Assembly: GCF_018603905.1 (NCBI RefSeq)
Contig: NZ_JAHFZZ010000011.1
Span: 186,001-250,000, forward strand
DNA length: 64,000 nucleotides
Origin: Nonomuraea sp. NEAU-A123
GTDB taxonomy: Bacteria; Actinomycetota; Actinomycetes; Streptosporangiales; Streptosporangiaceae
Direction: 5' to 3'
Positions within the stretch are counted from its first letter, which is position 1. Each line of letters starts with the position of its first letter. Of the stretch, positions 33,965-42,258 are shown piece after piece. A program made the translations under genes and the position numbers. The notes beneath the pieces are model-generated. The model was not told the DNA's origin. It saw only the letters and a program-made list of their open reading frames with translations, and made no database searches.

Positions 33965-35148
33965 GCATGAAGCTGCATCACCGCGTCGACGGTCCCGCCG
34001 GAGCGCCGCTGCTGGTGCTCGGGCCGTCGCTCGGCACCACGCTCGACATCTGGGAGCCGCAGCTGAGCGCGCTCACCGAGTCGTGGCGGGTGCTGCGGTA
34101 CGACCTGCCGGGCCATGGTGGCTCGGCCCCCGCCGCCTCCGGGCTGACGATCGACGACCTGGCGCAGGCCGTACTCGATCTGGTGGACGACGACCCGATG
34201 GACGACGACGAGTTCGCGGTCGGCGGGATCTCGCTCGGCGGCGCGATCGCCACCGCAATCGCCGCAGGACAGCAAGGACAGCAAGCAGGACAGCAAGCAG
34301 GACAGCAAGCAGGACAGCAAGCAGGACAGCAGGCGGCGGGAGCGCGACGCCGGGTGCGCAGTCTGGTGCTGTGCTGTACGTCGGCCCGGTTCGGTGAGCC
34401 GGGGCCGTGGCTGGAGCGGGCGGCGCTGGTGCGTGCCTCCGGCGTGGCCCAGCTCGCCCCAGCTCTGGCGGCCCGCTGGTTCACCGCCGGCTACGACGGC
34501 CGCTGGGTGACGGACATGCTGGAAGGCGTGGACGCCGAGTCGTACGCCGCCTGCTGCGAGGCCATCGCGTCCTGCGACCTGACCGGACGCCTGCCCGCCA
34601 TCACCGCCCCCACCCTGATCGTCGCCGGGGCCGACGACCCGGCCACCCCGCTCGACCAGGCTCTCACGCTGGCCCAAGGCATCCCGGGGGCGCTGCTGCG
34701 CGTGGTGCCCGGGGCGGCGCACCTGGCCAGCGTGGAGCGGGCCGACGCCGTCACGCCCGCGATCGTCCAGCACCTGGGCGGCGATTCGAGTCACGCGGCC
34801 GGGATGCGTACCCGGCGTGAGGTGCTCGGCGACGCCCACGTCGACCGCGCCGTCGCCGCCACCACCGGCTTCACCCGCGACTTCCAGCACCTCATCACCC
34901 GCTACGCCTGGGACGAGATCTGGAACCGGCCCGGCCTCGACCGCCGTACCCGTAGCTGCGTCACCCTCACCGCGCTGGTCGCCCGCGGCCAGCTCGACGA
35001 GCTGGCCATGCACGTACGCGCGGCTCTGCGCAACGGCCTGACGCCCGACGAGATCGGCGAGGTGCTGCTGCAGACGGCGATCTACTGTGGGGTCCCGGCC
35101 GCCAACGCCGCCTTCGCCGTCGCCCAGCGCGTCCTCTCCCAAGGCTGA
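33961..35148 (+). CDS. pcaL: fused 3-oxoadipate enol-lactonase / 4-carboxymuconolactone decarboxylase (PcaL)
   Basis: 395-residue fusion. The N-terminal alpha/beta-hydrolase (about 1-265) has DLPGHGGSAP and nucleophile GGISLGGAIA, with an Asp (IVAGADDP) and His (GAAHLAS). The C-terminal carboxymuconolactone decarboxylase (about 275-395) has RTRSCVTLTALVARGQLDEL and LLQTAIYCGVPAANAAF. The fusion performs two consecutive steps to 3-oxoadipate and is typical of actinomycetes. Residues 102-124 are a GQQA repeat placed right after the nucleophile helix. The later steps (pcaIJ, pcaF) are not in the window. Confidence 0.93.
   Translation: MSMKLHHRVDGPAGAPLLVLGPSLGTTLDIWEPQLSALTESWRVLRYDLPGHGGSAPAASGLTIDDLAQAVLDLVDDDPMDDDEFAVGGISLGGAIATAIAAGQQGQQAGQQAGQQAGQQAGQQAAGARRRVRSLVLCCTSARFGEPGPWLERAALVRASGVAQLAPALAARWFTAGYDGRWVTDMLEGVDAESYAACCEAIASCDLTGRLPAITAPTLIVAGADDPATPLDQALTLAQGIPGALLRVVPGAAHLASVERADAVTPAIVQHLGGDSSHAAGMRTRREVLGDAHVDRAVAATTGFTRDFQHLITRYAWDEIWNRPGLDRRTRSCVTLTALVARGQLDELAMHVRAALRNGLTPDEIGEVLLQTAIYCGVPAANAAFAVAQRVLSQG
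34264..34332 (+). repeat. 12-bp tandem repeat tract (GQQA codons) inside pcaL
   Basis: Five units of the type GCAGGACAGCAA plus one 9-nt partial unit, all in frame, give repeating Ala-Gly-Gln-Gln. The units are nearly identical in DNA, so the expansion is recent and could vary in length between strains. It is not a CRISPR, as there are no spacers. Confidence 0.92.
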
Positions 35149-35188
35149 TCCCCGGCTGCAACGGATTTGCAATGCCGCTTGGCAGCAT

Positions 35189-35212
35189 CTTGAGCGAATT
35201 GTCCGGCTCAAG
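35189..35212 (+). promoter_or_regulatory. inverted repeat in front of the class II lanthipeptide precursor
   Basis: CTTGAGC and GCTCAAG form a perfect 7-bp inverted repeat around 10 nt. It is followed directly by AAAAGGA, the ribosome site of the precursor gene. It may be an operator, a weak end for pcaL transcripts, or a 5' stabiliser of the precursor mRNA. There is no T-run, so it is not a strong terminator. Confidence 0.4.
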
Positions 35213-35227
35213 AAAAGGATCGATCTC

Positions 35228-35470
35228 ATGCCCAAACTGACCCAGGAACAGGCCGACCGGATCGTGGCCGGCTGGCGAAGCGGCACCGAGCTCGTCGAAG
35301 GCTGGGATAACCCGGCGGGCCCGCTGTTCGCCAGCGGTGAGTACGCGGAAGCGGACATCACCCTCGAATCCATCCTCGCCGCGTCGGGCTGCAACCCGCC
35401 TCCCCCTCCGCTCACCGAGGGCGGCTGCGGTACGGCGTGCAGCGCATCCGCCGGGCGTTTGTGCTGCTGA
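35228..35470 (+). CDS. class II lanthipeptide precursor (mersacidin-type leader), 80 aa
   Basis: The ATG at 35228 follows AAAAGGA by 9 nt. The leader (about 52 residues) is acidic and carries the WDNPAGPLF motif, close to the NPAG motif of mersacidin-type leaders. It ends in ITLESILAA. The presumed core (from Ser53) has PPPPP at 57-61 and a C-terminal CC. It contains exactly five Ser/Thr (53, 63, 69, 72, 74) and five Cys (55, 67, 71, 79, 80), enough for five rings. The gene lies 6 bp before lanM. There is no Gly-Gly cleavage site, so the cut point is inferred. The product matches no lanthipeptide I know. Confidence 0.9.
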   Translation: MPKLTQEQADRIVAGWRSGTELVEGWDNPAGPLFASGEYAEADITLESILAASGCNPPPPPLTEGGCGTACSASAGRLCC

Positions 35471-35476
35471 CCTGAC

Positions 35477-38374
35477 ATGGGGGAGTACACCGTAAGCGAC
35501 ACCGTGCTGGACCGCCTGCTCGAACCATCCCTGGAGCGGCTGGCGGCCCGGCTCGGGTCAGTCGCGGGCCTGGCGGAGACGGAACGCCGGGCCGTGCACG
35601 CGGGCGCCGCCAAGGCGCTGCTGGACACCGTCCGCCTGAGGACCAACCGGGTGCTGCTCCTGGAGCTGAACGCGGCCAGGATCACCGGCAGGCTCACGGG
35701 CGACGACCCGGAGGCCAGGTGGCGGGACTGGGAGTCCCAGGCGGCGAACCAGGAGTTCTGGGAGTCGCTGGGCCGCCACTATCCGACCCTGCTCCCGCGT
35801 CTGCGCCGGCTGATCGGCAACAGGTGCGCCGCGGCGATGAGCCTGGCCCGCCGCTTCGCCGCCGACCGGCCGCTGCTCACGACACTGCTCCGGCCGTTCG
35901 AGGGGGATGAGCCGGGGGAGCTGGTGAGCGTCGAGTTCGGCGCGGGGGACAGCCATCGCGGCGGGCAGAGCGTGGCGATCCTGAGCTGCGCCGCGGGCAA
36001 GGTCGTCTACAAGCCGCGGTCCGTCGCCGTGGACCTGGCCGCGGCGCGGCTGCTGAACCGGCTGCTGGCCGACGAGCCCGCCGACACGCGGATCAGGGTC
36101 CCCGACGTGGTGAACGGCGACGGTTACGGCTGGACCGAGCACGTCGCCCACCGGTACTGCGCCGACGACGAGGAGATGCGCTGCTTCTACCGCAACCTGG
36201 GGCACTGGCTGGCCGTGATGCGGTTGGTCGGCGGCACCGACCTGCACGCCGAGAACCTGATCGCCGTGGGCCCGATCCCGACCGTCGTGGACTGCGAGAC
36301 GCTGTTCACGCCCCAGCCGCCGACGCGCGTCTCCGGGTACGGGCTCGCGCCGGACCACGCGGGGGCGCTGATCGGCGGTTCGGTGCTGGGCACCGGGCTG
36401 CTGCCGGGCCGGGGGCTGGCGCTCGGCTGGCGCGGCGTCGACATGTCGGCCATCGGCTCGCTGCCCGGCCAGCAACCGGTCACGGAGCTGCCCGTCATCC
36501 TCGGCGTCGGCACCGACGAGGCGCGGATCGGCCTCGCGCCCGTACGCGTCCCGCTGGCGCTCAACCACCCGAGCCCGGAACCCGTGCTGAGCAAGCACTG
36601 GGACCTGGTGGTGGACGGGTTCGCGCAACTGACCGGGCGGCTCAGGAAGATCGACGAAGGCGGCGAGCTGGAGGGGCAGCTCGCGGAGTTCGCCGACCTG
36701 CCGATCCGGGTGGTGCTCAGGTCCACCGAGAGCTACGCCGAGCTGCAGCGGATGCTCTGGCACCCGCAGGCGCTGCACGACGAGCCCGCCGCCCGGAGGC
36801 GCGCGGCGGACCTGCTCGCCAAGCAGGCGGCCAACGCGCCCGGCCGGCCGGACGACTCCGTGGTGATCGAGGCGGAGGTCGAGGAGCTGCTGGACGGCGA
36901 CGTGCCGTTCTTCGCCACCACGCCGCGCCGCGGCCGGCTCGCCGGGCCCCGCGGCACCCTGTGGGGCCCCGCCCAGGACCTGATCGCCGGGACGCTGCGC
37001 CGGTGGCGGTCGGCCGACCTCGCGCTGGAGCGGCAGGTGATCCAGTCCGCCCTGGTCAGCGCGTACCTGAACGAAGGCGGCGTACCCGACCAGCGGCGCC
37101 TGCTCCCGGCCCGCCTGGACACCGAGAACCTGGACCGCAGGCGGCGGGCGCTGGCGGCCGACATCATGCGCTCGCTGTCCGACGCCGCCGTACGCGCCGA
37201 GGACGGCACGGTCACGTGGATTGCGCCGGTGCTCAACCCGACCGGATGGGCCGTGATGCCGCTCGGCCTCGACATGTACGGCGGCGCGGCGGGCATCGCC
37301 GTGCTGCTGGCGGGCTACCTGCGCGAGATGGGGGCGGGCCGGGCCGACCCGGTGCCGGAGGCCGGGCCGCTGCTGGCCGACGTGCTGCGGACGATACGGA
37401 TGGCTGAGGAGCAGTGGGCGAAGGACCGGGCGAAGATCCGGACGCGACGGCCCGCGCCCGCCGGCGGCTACCTCGGCCTCGCGTCGCGGATCTGGGGCTG
37501 GCTGCTGCTGGTCCGGCTCGGCGTGATCGAGCCGGCCGAGGCGTTCACGCGGTCGGCCGACCTGGTCCGCGAGCTGCCCGCGGCACTGGACTCCGACCCG
37601 TCACTCGACCTGGTACGCGGCATGGCCGGAGCGGTGGTGCCGCTGCTGCGGCTGCACGAGAGCGCGGGCGACGCCGACGCGGGGGAACTGGCCGGGAAGA
37701 TCGGCCGCGAACTGGTGTCGGCGGCACGAGTACGCGGCGACACCGCGTGCTGGACGATCGACGGCTTCCCGGACGGGATCGGCGGCCTGGCGCACGGGGC
37801 GACCGGCATCGGCTGGGCGCTGGACCGGCTGGCAGCGGCCACCGGCGACACCGACTGCGCCACCGTCGCCGAGGCCGCCTTCGCCTACGAGGAGACCCTG
37901 TACGTCCCGGAGACCGGAAGCTGGCGCGACCTGCGCGGGCCGGACCAGATCGGGGCGGCGTGGTGCCACGGCTCCGTCGGGATCGCGGCCGTCGCGGCCG
38001 ACCGGCTCATGGCGGGCCGCGGCGACCCCGAGTCGCTGCGTGACCTGCTGCGGCGCGCGGCGCAGGCCAGCCAGGCCGACGGCATCGGCTGGAACCACAC
38101 CCTGTGCCACGGCGACTTCGGGGCCTGGGAGGTGCTGGACCTCGCCGTCACCGCCGGGCTCGGCGCGGGCGGGCTGGACCGGCCCCGGCTGGAGGCCCAC
38201 CTGCTCGGCAGCGTCGAGGAGCACGGGCCGGTCAGCGGGTTCGCCCGGGACGCCTTCGTCCCGGGGCTGATGCCGGGCCTCGGCGGGGTCGCGTACCAGT
38301 TGCTCCGCATGAATCCCGAATGCACGCTGCCATCGGTGCTGCTGCCCGATCCCGGTCCGGTGAAAGCGTCTTGA
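35477..38374 (+). CDS. lanM: class II lanthionine synthetase LanM
   Basis: 965-residue bifunctional enzyme. The N-terminal DUF4135 dehydratase (about 90-520) has VVYKPRSVAVD and GGTDLHAENLIAVG, used to phosphorylate and dehydrate Ser/Thr of the precursor. The C-terminal LanC-like cyclase (about 590-960) has all zinc ligands: Cys830 in WCHG and Cys877-His878 in LCHG, and the acid/base His773 in LAHGATG. Length is slightly below the usual 1000-1050. It begins 6 bp after the precursor and is followed by an exporter overlapping by TTGA. Confidence 0.95.
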   Translation: MGEYTVSDTVLDRLLEPSLERLAARLGSVAGLAETERRAVHAGAAKALLDTVRLRTNRVLLLELNAARITGRLTGDDPEARWRDWESQAANQEFWESLGRHYPTLLPRLRRLIGNRCAAAMSLARRFAADRPLLTTLLRPFEGDEPGELVSVEFGAGDSHRGGQSVAILSCAAGKVVYKPRSVAVDLAAARLLNRLLADEPADTRIRVPDVVNGDGYGWTEHVAHRYCADDEEMRCFYRNLGHWLAVMRLVGGTDLHAENLIAVGPIPTVVDCETLFTPQPPTRVSGYGLAPDHAGALIGGSVLGTGLLPGRGLALGWRGVDMSAIGSLPGQQPVTELPVILGVGTDEARIGLAPVRVPLALNHPSPEPVLSKHWDLVVDGFAQLTGRLRKIDEGGELEGQLAEFADLPIRVVLRSTESYAELQRMLWHPQALHDEPAARRRAADLLAKQAANAPGRPDDSVVIEAEVEELLDGDVPFFATTPRRGRLAGPRGTLWGPAQDLIAGTLRRWRSADLALERQVIQSALVSAYLNEGGVPDQRRLLPARLDTENLDRRRRALAADIMRSLSDAAVRAEDGTVTWIAPVLNPTGWAVMPLGLDMYGGAAGIAVLLAGYLREMGAGRADPVPEAGPLLADVLRTIRMAEEQWAKDRAKIRTRRPAPAGGYLGLASRIWGWLLLVRLGVIEPAEAFTRSADLVRELPAALDSDPSLDLVRGMAGAVVPLLRLHESAGDADAGELAGKIGRELVSAARVRGDTACWTIDGFPDGIGGLAHGATGIGWALDRLAAATGDTDCATVAEAAFAYEETLYVPETGSWRDLRGPDQIGAAWCHGSVGIAAVAADRLMAGRGDPESLRDLLRRAAQASQADGIGWNHTLCHGDFGAWEVLDLAVTAGLGAGGLDRPRLEAHLLGSVEEHGPVSGFARDAFVPGLMPGLGGVAYQLLRMNPECTLPSVLLPDPGPVKAS

Positions 38375-40284
38375 GCGCATCCGCCGATGTCCAGATGGTG
38401 TCGCCGTACTGGCAGCTCGACGACGCCGGCGACATGGGCGTCTGGCGGATGTGCCGGCGGCTGCCGGCCACCAGCCGGGCGGTGCTCGCGATCGTGGCGC
38501 GGGCGGCGCCCCGGCAGGCCGTCACGGTCGTGCTGCTCCAGCTCGTGTCGGGCGCCGCCACGGCCTTCGGCCTGCTCGCCACCACGGGGGCGCTGGAACG
38601 GCTGCTCGCCGCCGGCCCCACCGTGGATGTGGTGGCGGCCGCGCTGCCCATGCTCGTGCTCGTCGCGGGCGCGTACGTGCTGCGGGGCGCGGTCGAGACG
38701 GCCATCGCGGCCGCATACGCCCGGCTGACGCCCGCGGTGCGCCGGATGGCGGAGGGTGAGCTGTTCGCGGCCGGACTCCGCGTGGAGCTGGCCGCCTACG
38801 ACGACGCCGGTTTCTACGACCGGATGCAGCGGGCCCGCGACCGCGGCCTGTTCCATCTCGCGCGGGCCGTGGACAACCTGGTCGACCTCATCGGCGCGGC
38901 GCTGGCGTTCGCCGCCGCGTTCACCGGCCTGGCCGTCCTGCACGCCGCCCTGCTCCCGGTGCTGGTGCTGGGCGTGTTCCCGGCCGCCTGGACGGTGCAG
39001 CGCTCGGCCCGGCTGGCGTACGCGCACATGACCCGCACGGTGACCCTGAACCGCCGGGTCCAGATGATCACCGAGCTGGGCACGCAGCGCGAGCCCGCCC
39101 CGGAGATCCGCGCCTGCCAGGCCCAGGACTTCCTGCTGCGGGAGTACGCCGAGGTGGCCGACCCCCTGCGCGACCAGGAGGTACGCGTGCAGACCGGCCA
39201 GGTGCGCGTCGGCACCGTCGGCCGGGCGCTGACCGGGCTCATGGCCGGCATCACGTTCACCGTGCTCGGCCTGCTGCTCCAGGCGGGCTGGATCCCGCTG
39301 GCGGTGGCCGGCGGGGCGGTGATCGCCGTGCGGACCGCGAACGCCGCGCTCAGCCGGCTGGTCCACTCGGCGCACCAACTGCTGGAGCAGGGCATGTACG
39401 TGGCGGACTACCAGGAGTTCGTCGACGACGCCGCCTCCAGGAGCCCCGCGGCGACCACCCGGCCGGCGCCCGCCGCGCCGCAGGTGATCACGCTGAGCGG
39501 CGTCGAGTTCGGCTACCCGGGCGGCACCGGCGACGCGCTGCGCGGCATCGACCTCACCGTACGCGCGGGCCAGACCATCGCCCTGGTCGGCGAGAACGGC
39601 TCCGGCAAGACCACGCTCGCCAAGATCATGGCGGGCCTCTACGAGCCCACGGGCGGGCAGGTGAGCTGGGACGGCGTGGACATCCGCGAGCTGGACCCGC
39701 ACAGCGTCGGCGACCGGATCATGATGGTGCTCCAGGACCCGATCCGCTGGCCGCACACCGCCCGCGCCAACGTCAGAGCCGGTCGGCACGACCGCGACGA
39801 CCCCGGCGACCTGGCGCTGCGTGCCGCCGCCGAGCTGGCGGGCGCCGACACCGTGGTGGCGGACCTGCCCCACGGCTGGGAAACGCTGCTGTCGAAGTAC
39901 TTCCGCGGCGGCCGGGAACTGTCGGGCGGGCAGTGGCAGCGGCTGGCCGTCGCCCGCGGCGTCTTCCGCGACGCGCCCGTGCTGATCTGGGACGAGCCGA
40001 CCGCGCCGCTGGACGCCAAGGCCGAGTTCGCCGTGTACGAGTCGCTGCGCCGCCTGGCCACCGGCCGGATCGTCATCCTGATCACGCACCGGCTGGCCAG
40101 CGTGCGCAACTCCGACCGGATCTACCTCCTGCACGAAGGCGAGGTGGCGGAGCAGGGGACGCACGACGAGCTGATCGCCCGATCCGGCCGGTACGCCGAG
40201 CTGTACGAGCTGCAGGCCCGGATGTACGCCGACGAACTCCCCCTCAGCGCCGGTCGGGCTCGGGGCGGCGGCTCCGGCCGTTGA
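38371..40284 (+). CDS. lanthipeptide ABC exporter without peptidase domain
   Basis: About 637 residues, membrane domain (about 30-350) plus ATPase with Walker A GENGSGKTT, signature LSGGQWQR, Walker B VLIWDEPTAPLD and THRLAS. Class II clusters often encode a LanT with an N-terminal C39 protease to cut the leader. Here the protein begins directly with a membrane domain, and no Cys protease motif is present. The start is either TTG 38371 (coupled to the lanM stop) or ATG 38395. The 3' end overlaps the convergent SARP gene by 41 bp. Confidence 0.88.
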   Translation: MSASADVQMVSPYWQLDDAGDMGVWRMCRRLPATSRAVLAIVARAAPRQAVTVVLLQLVSGAATAFGLLATTGALERLLAAGPTVDVVAAALPMLVLVAGAYVLRGAVETAIAAAYARLTPAVRRMAEGELFAAGLRVELAAYDDAGFYDRMQRARDRGLFHLARAVDNLVDLIGAALAFAAAFTGLAVLHAALLPVLVLGVFPAAWTVQRSARLAYAHMTRTVTLNRRVQMITELGTQREPAPEIRACQAQDFLLREYAEVADPLRDQEVRVQTGQVRVGTVGRALTGLMAGITFTVLGLLLQAGWIPLAVAGGAVIAVRTANAALSRLVHSAHQLLEQGMYVADYQEFVDDAASRSPAATTRPAPAAPQVITLSGVEFGYPGGTGDALRGIDLTVRAGQTIALVGENGSGKTTLAKIMAGLYEPTGGQVSWDGVDIRELDPHSVGDRIMMVLQDPIRWPHTARANVRAGRHDRDDPGDLALRAAAELAGADTVVADLPHGWETLLSKYFRGGRELSGGQWQRLAVARGVFRDAPVLIWDEPTAPLDAKAEFAVYESLRRLATGRIVILITHRLASVRNSDRIYLLHEGEVAEQGTHDELIARSGRYAELYELQARMYADELPLSAGRARGGGSGR

Positions 40285-42181
40285 ACGCCGGCCGAGCGCG
40301 CCCGCCGAGCAGCTCGGTGGCCCGGCGGCGGTAGACCAGCCGGGTCGGGGCGGGTGTGGCGGAGTACAGGGCCTCCCGCGTCAGCTCGTTGGCGAACTCG
40401 TACCTGCTGCCCACCACTACGAGCAGCCCCACCCTCAGCGCGCGCTCGCACTGCTCGGCCGCCACCTGCGGCGGGAGGCCGAGCAGTTCGCCCAGCAGCG
40501 CCGGATCGAAGGCGCAGTGGAGCACGGAGGCGGCCCGCAGCAGCCGCTCCACCAGCGGGCCCATCCGGCGGACCCGCGCGAGCACCGCCGCGCGCAGCGC
40601 CTCCGGCACCCCGCGCTCGCCCGCCGCCAGGCCGCGCAGCATCTCGACGACGAACAGCGGATGGCCGCGCGTCCGCTGGAAGACCTCGTCGGCCCAGCCA
40701 CCCTGGCCGGCCTCCGCGGCCAGCCGCGCGACCGCCTGCGCGGGCAGCGGCCCCAGCTCCAGCCGGACGGCCGCGCGCCCGAGCGCGTCCATCGCCGCCG
40801 TGCCCTCCTCTGTGCCCTCCGCTGTGCCCTCTGTTGGGCGCGCCGTCGCGACGACCAGCAGGCGGGCGCCGGAGACCCGGCGGGCCAGGTAGTGCACGAG
40901 CTCGACGGTCGCCGTTCCGGCGAGATGCAGGTCCTCCAGCACCAGCAGGACTGGCTTACGGGCCGCCAGGGCCCGCAGGAACGCGACCACCGCCTCGTAC
41001 GCGGACCGGCGCCCGGCCTCCCCGCCCGGCCCGTCGCGTCCCTGCCGCAGCGCCGGCGCCGCCTCCGGGATCAGCCTGGCCAGCGCCTCCGCCCCATCAC
41101 CCACCATGTCGCGGAGCACCGGCCCGGCGAGCCGGGCGACCTGCGGCGCCAACGCGTCGGCGAACGGCTGGAGGAAGAGCGAACGCTCGATCTCGTGGCA
41201 CTGCGCCCACAGGACGATCCCGCCGGTGGCCCGCGCGACCCGTACCGCCTCGTCGGCCAGCCGGGACTTGCCGATGCCCGCCTCGCCCACGATCAGCAGC
41301 ACGGCGCTCCGCCCCGCCACGGACGCCGCCCAGGACCGGGAGATCCCGGCCACCTCCGCCGCCCGCCCCGGCAGCGTAGAGCCCCCTTCCCTCGCGGCCC
41401 CGTTCAGGGGAGCGACCGGCTGCTCGCGCAGGATCGCCAGGTGCACCGCCCGCGTCTCGGCCGCCGGATCCGTGCCCAGCTCGGCCGCCAGGATGTCGCG
41501 CAGCCGCTCGTAGGCCAGCAACGCCCGCGCGGGCTCGCCCGCCGTGGCATGCGCCCGCATCAGCAGGCGCTGCGCGGCCTCGTCGAACGGGTCCGCGGCC
41601 ACCGCCGCCTCGGCCGCCCGCCGCGCCCGCCCCGGCTCGGCGATCCGGAGCGCCGCCGTGGCCGCCGCGTGGCGCGCCTGCCGGAGCAGCCCGGCCGCCT
41701 CGCCCCGCGCCGCCGCCGCCCAAGGCGCGTCGGATTCCCCATCCAGTACGGCACCGCCGTCGAGCAGTTCGATCGCCCGCGTCGCCGCGGCGACGGCCAC
41801 GGCCGCCTCGTCCACCGCCAGCCGGCCCTCCGCCTCCGCGACCAGCGCGGTGGCCTCGTCGAGGTCCACGCTCACCGCCGGCGGATCGCCGAGCCGGTAG
41901 CACCGCCTGCCGCCCGTCACGGCCTCCGGGCCGAGTGTCCTGCGCAGCCGGCTCACCAGCGTGGCGACGTTCTCCACCGGCCGCTTCGGTGGGCGGTCGC
42001 CCCACAGCGCCTCCACGACGCGGTCGGTGGGCACGGCGTGGCCGCGCTCGACCGCGAGCAGTTTCAGCAGCGTCCTGGCCCGGCCGCCGACCGTCCCGCG
42101 CAGGCCATCCCGCTCAACCGCGAACGACCCCACCAGCCGGATCAGCACTCTGCTCTCGCGTCCGCCTGTCCCATCGATCAT
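40244..42181 (-). CDS. SARP/BTAD regulator with AAA domain, next to lanM cluster
   Basis: About 645 residues. An OmpR-type winged helix and BTAD (about 1-250) are followed by an ATPase with GEAGIGKSRLADEA and VLLVLEDLHLAG, and an alpha-helical region; the TPR array of larger relatives is missing. The short stretch EGTAEGTEEGTAAM is a low-complexity insertion. Start ATG 42181 has GGGA upstream, whereas the first 22 open codons are Gly-rich. It converges with the lanM exporter and overlaps it by 41 bp. A role in activating the lanthipeptide genes is inferred only from proximity. Confidence 0.85.
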   Translation of the reverse strand: MIDGTGGRESRVLIRLVGSFAVERDGLRGTVGGRARTLLKLLAVERGHAVPTDRVVEALWGDRPPKRPVENVATLVSRLRRTLGPEAVTGGRRCYRLGDPPAVSVDLDEATALVAEAEGRLAVDEAAVAVAAATRAIELLDGGAVLDGESDAPWAAAARGEAAGLLRQARHAAATAALRIAEPGRARRAAEAAVAADPFDEAAQRLLMRAHATAGEPARALLAYERLRDILAAELGTDPAAETRAVHLAILREQPVAPLNGAAREGGSTLPGRAAEVAGISRSWAASVAGRSAVLLIVGEAGIGKSRLADEAVRVARATGGIVLWAQCHEIERSLFLQPFADALAPQVARLAGPVLRDMVGDGAEALARLIPEAAPALRQGRDGPGGEAGRRSAYEAVVAFLRALAARKPVLLVLEDLHLAGTATVELVHYLARRVSGARLLVVATARPTEGTAEGTEEGTAAMDALGRAAVRLELGPLPAQAVARLAAEAGQGGWADEVFQRTRGHPLFVVEMLRGLAAGERGVPEALRAAVLARVRRMGPLVERLLRAASVLHCAFDPALLGELLGLPPQVAAEQCERALRVGLLVVVGSRYEFANELTREALYSATPAPTRLVYRRRATELLGGRARPAFNGRSRRPEPDRR

Positions 42182-42258
42182 GGTGTTCCCGCCGCCTCCC
42201 GTCCCCCCACCTAGGAGGCGTGACAGGATGTTCCACGGCGTTCGCACCTCGATCGCCG

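Noticed and set aside
34264..34332. Repeat tract resembling a small CRISPR array
   Set aside because: Units are contiguous with no spacers and are in frame inside pcaL, so this is a coding minisatellite.
37885..40164. 759-residue minus-strand open frame opposite lanM and the exporter
   Set aside because: Composition is Gln/His/Arg/Gly-rich with no motif, and the opposite strand has clear LanM and ABC motifs.
40517..42214. 565-residue plus-strand open frame opposite the SARP gene
   Set aside because: Arg/His/Gln-rich shadow without motifs; the minus frame has Walker motifs.
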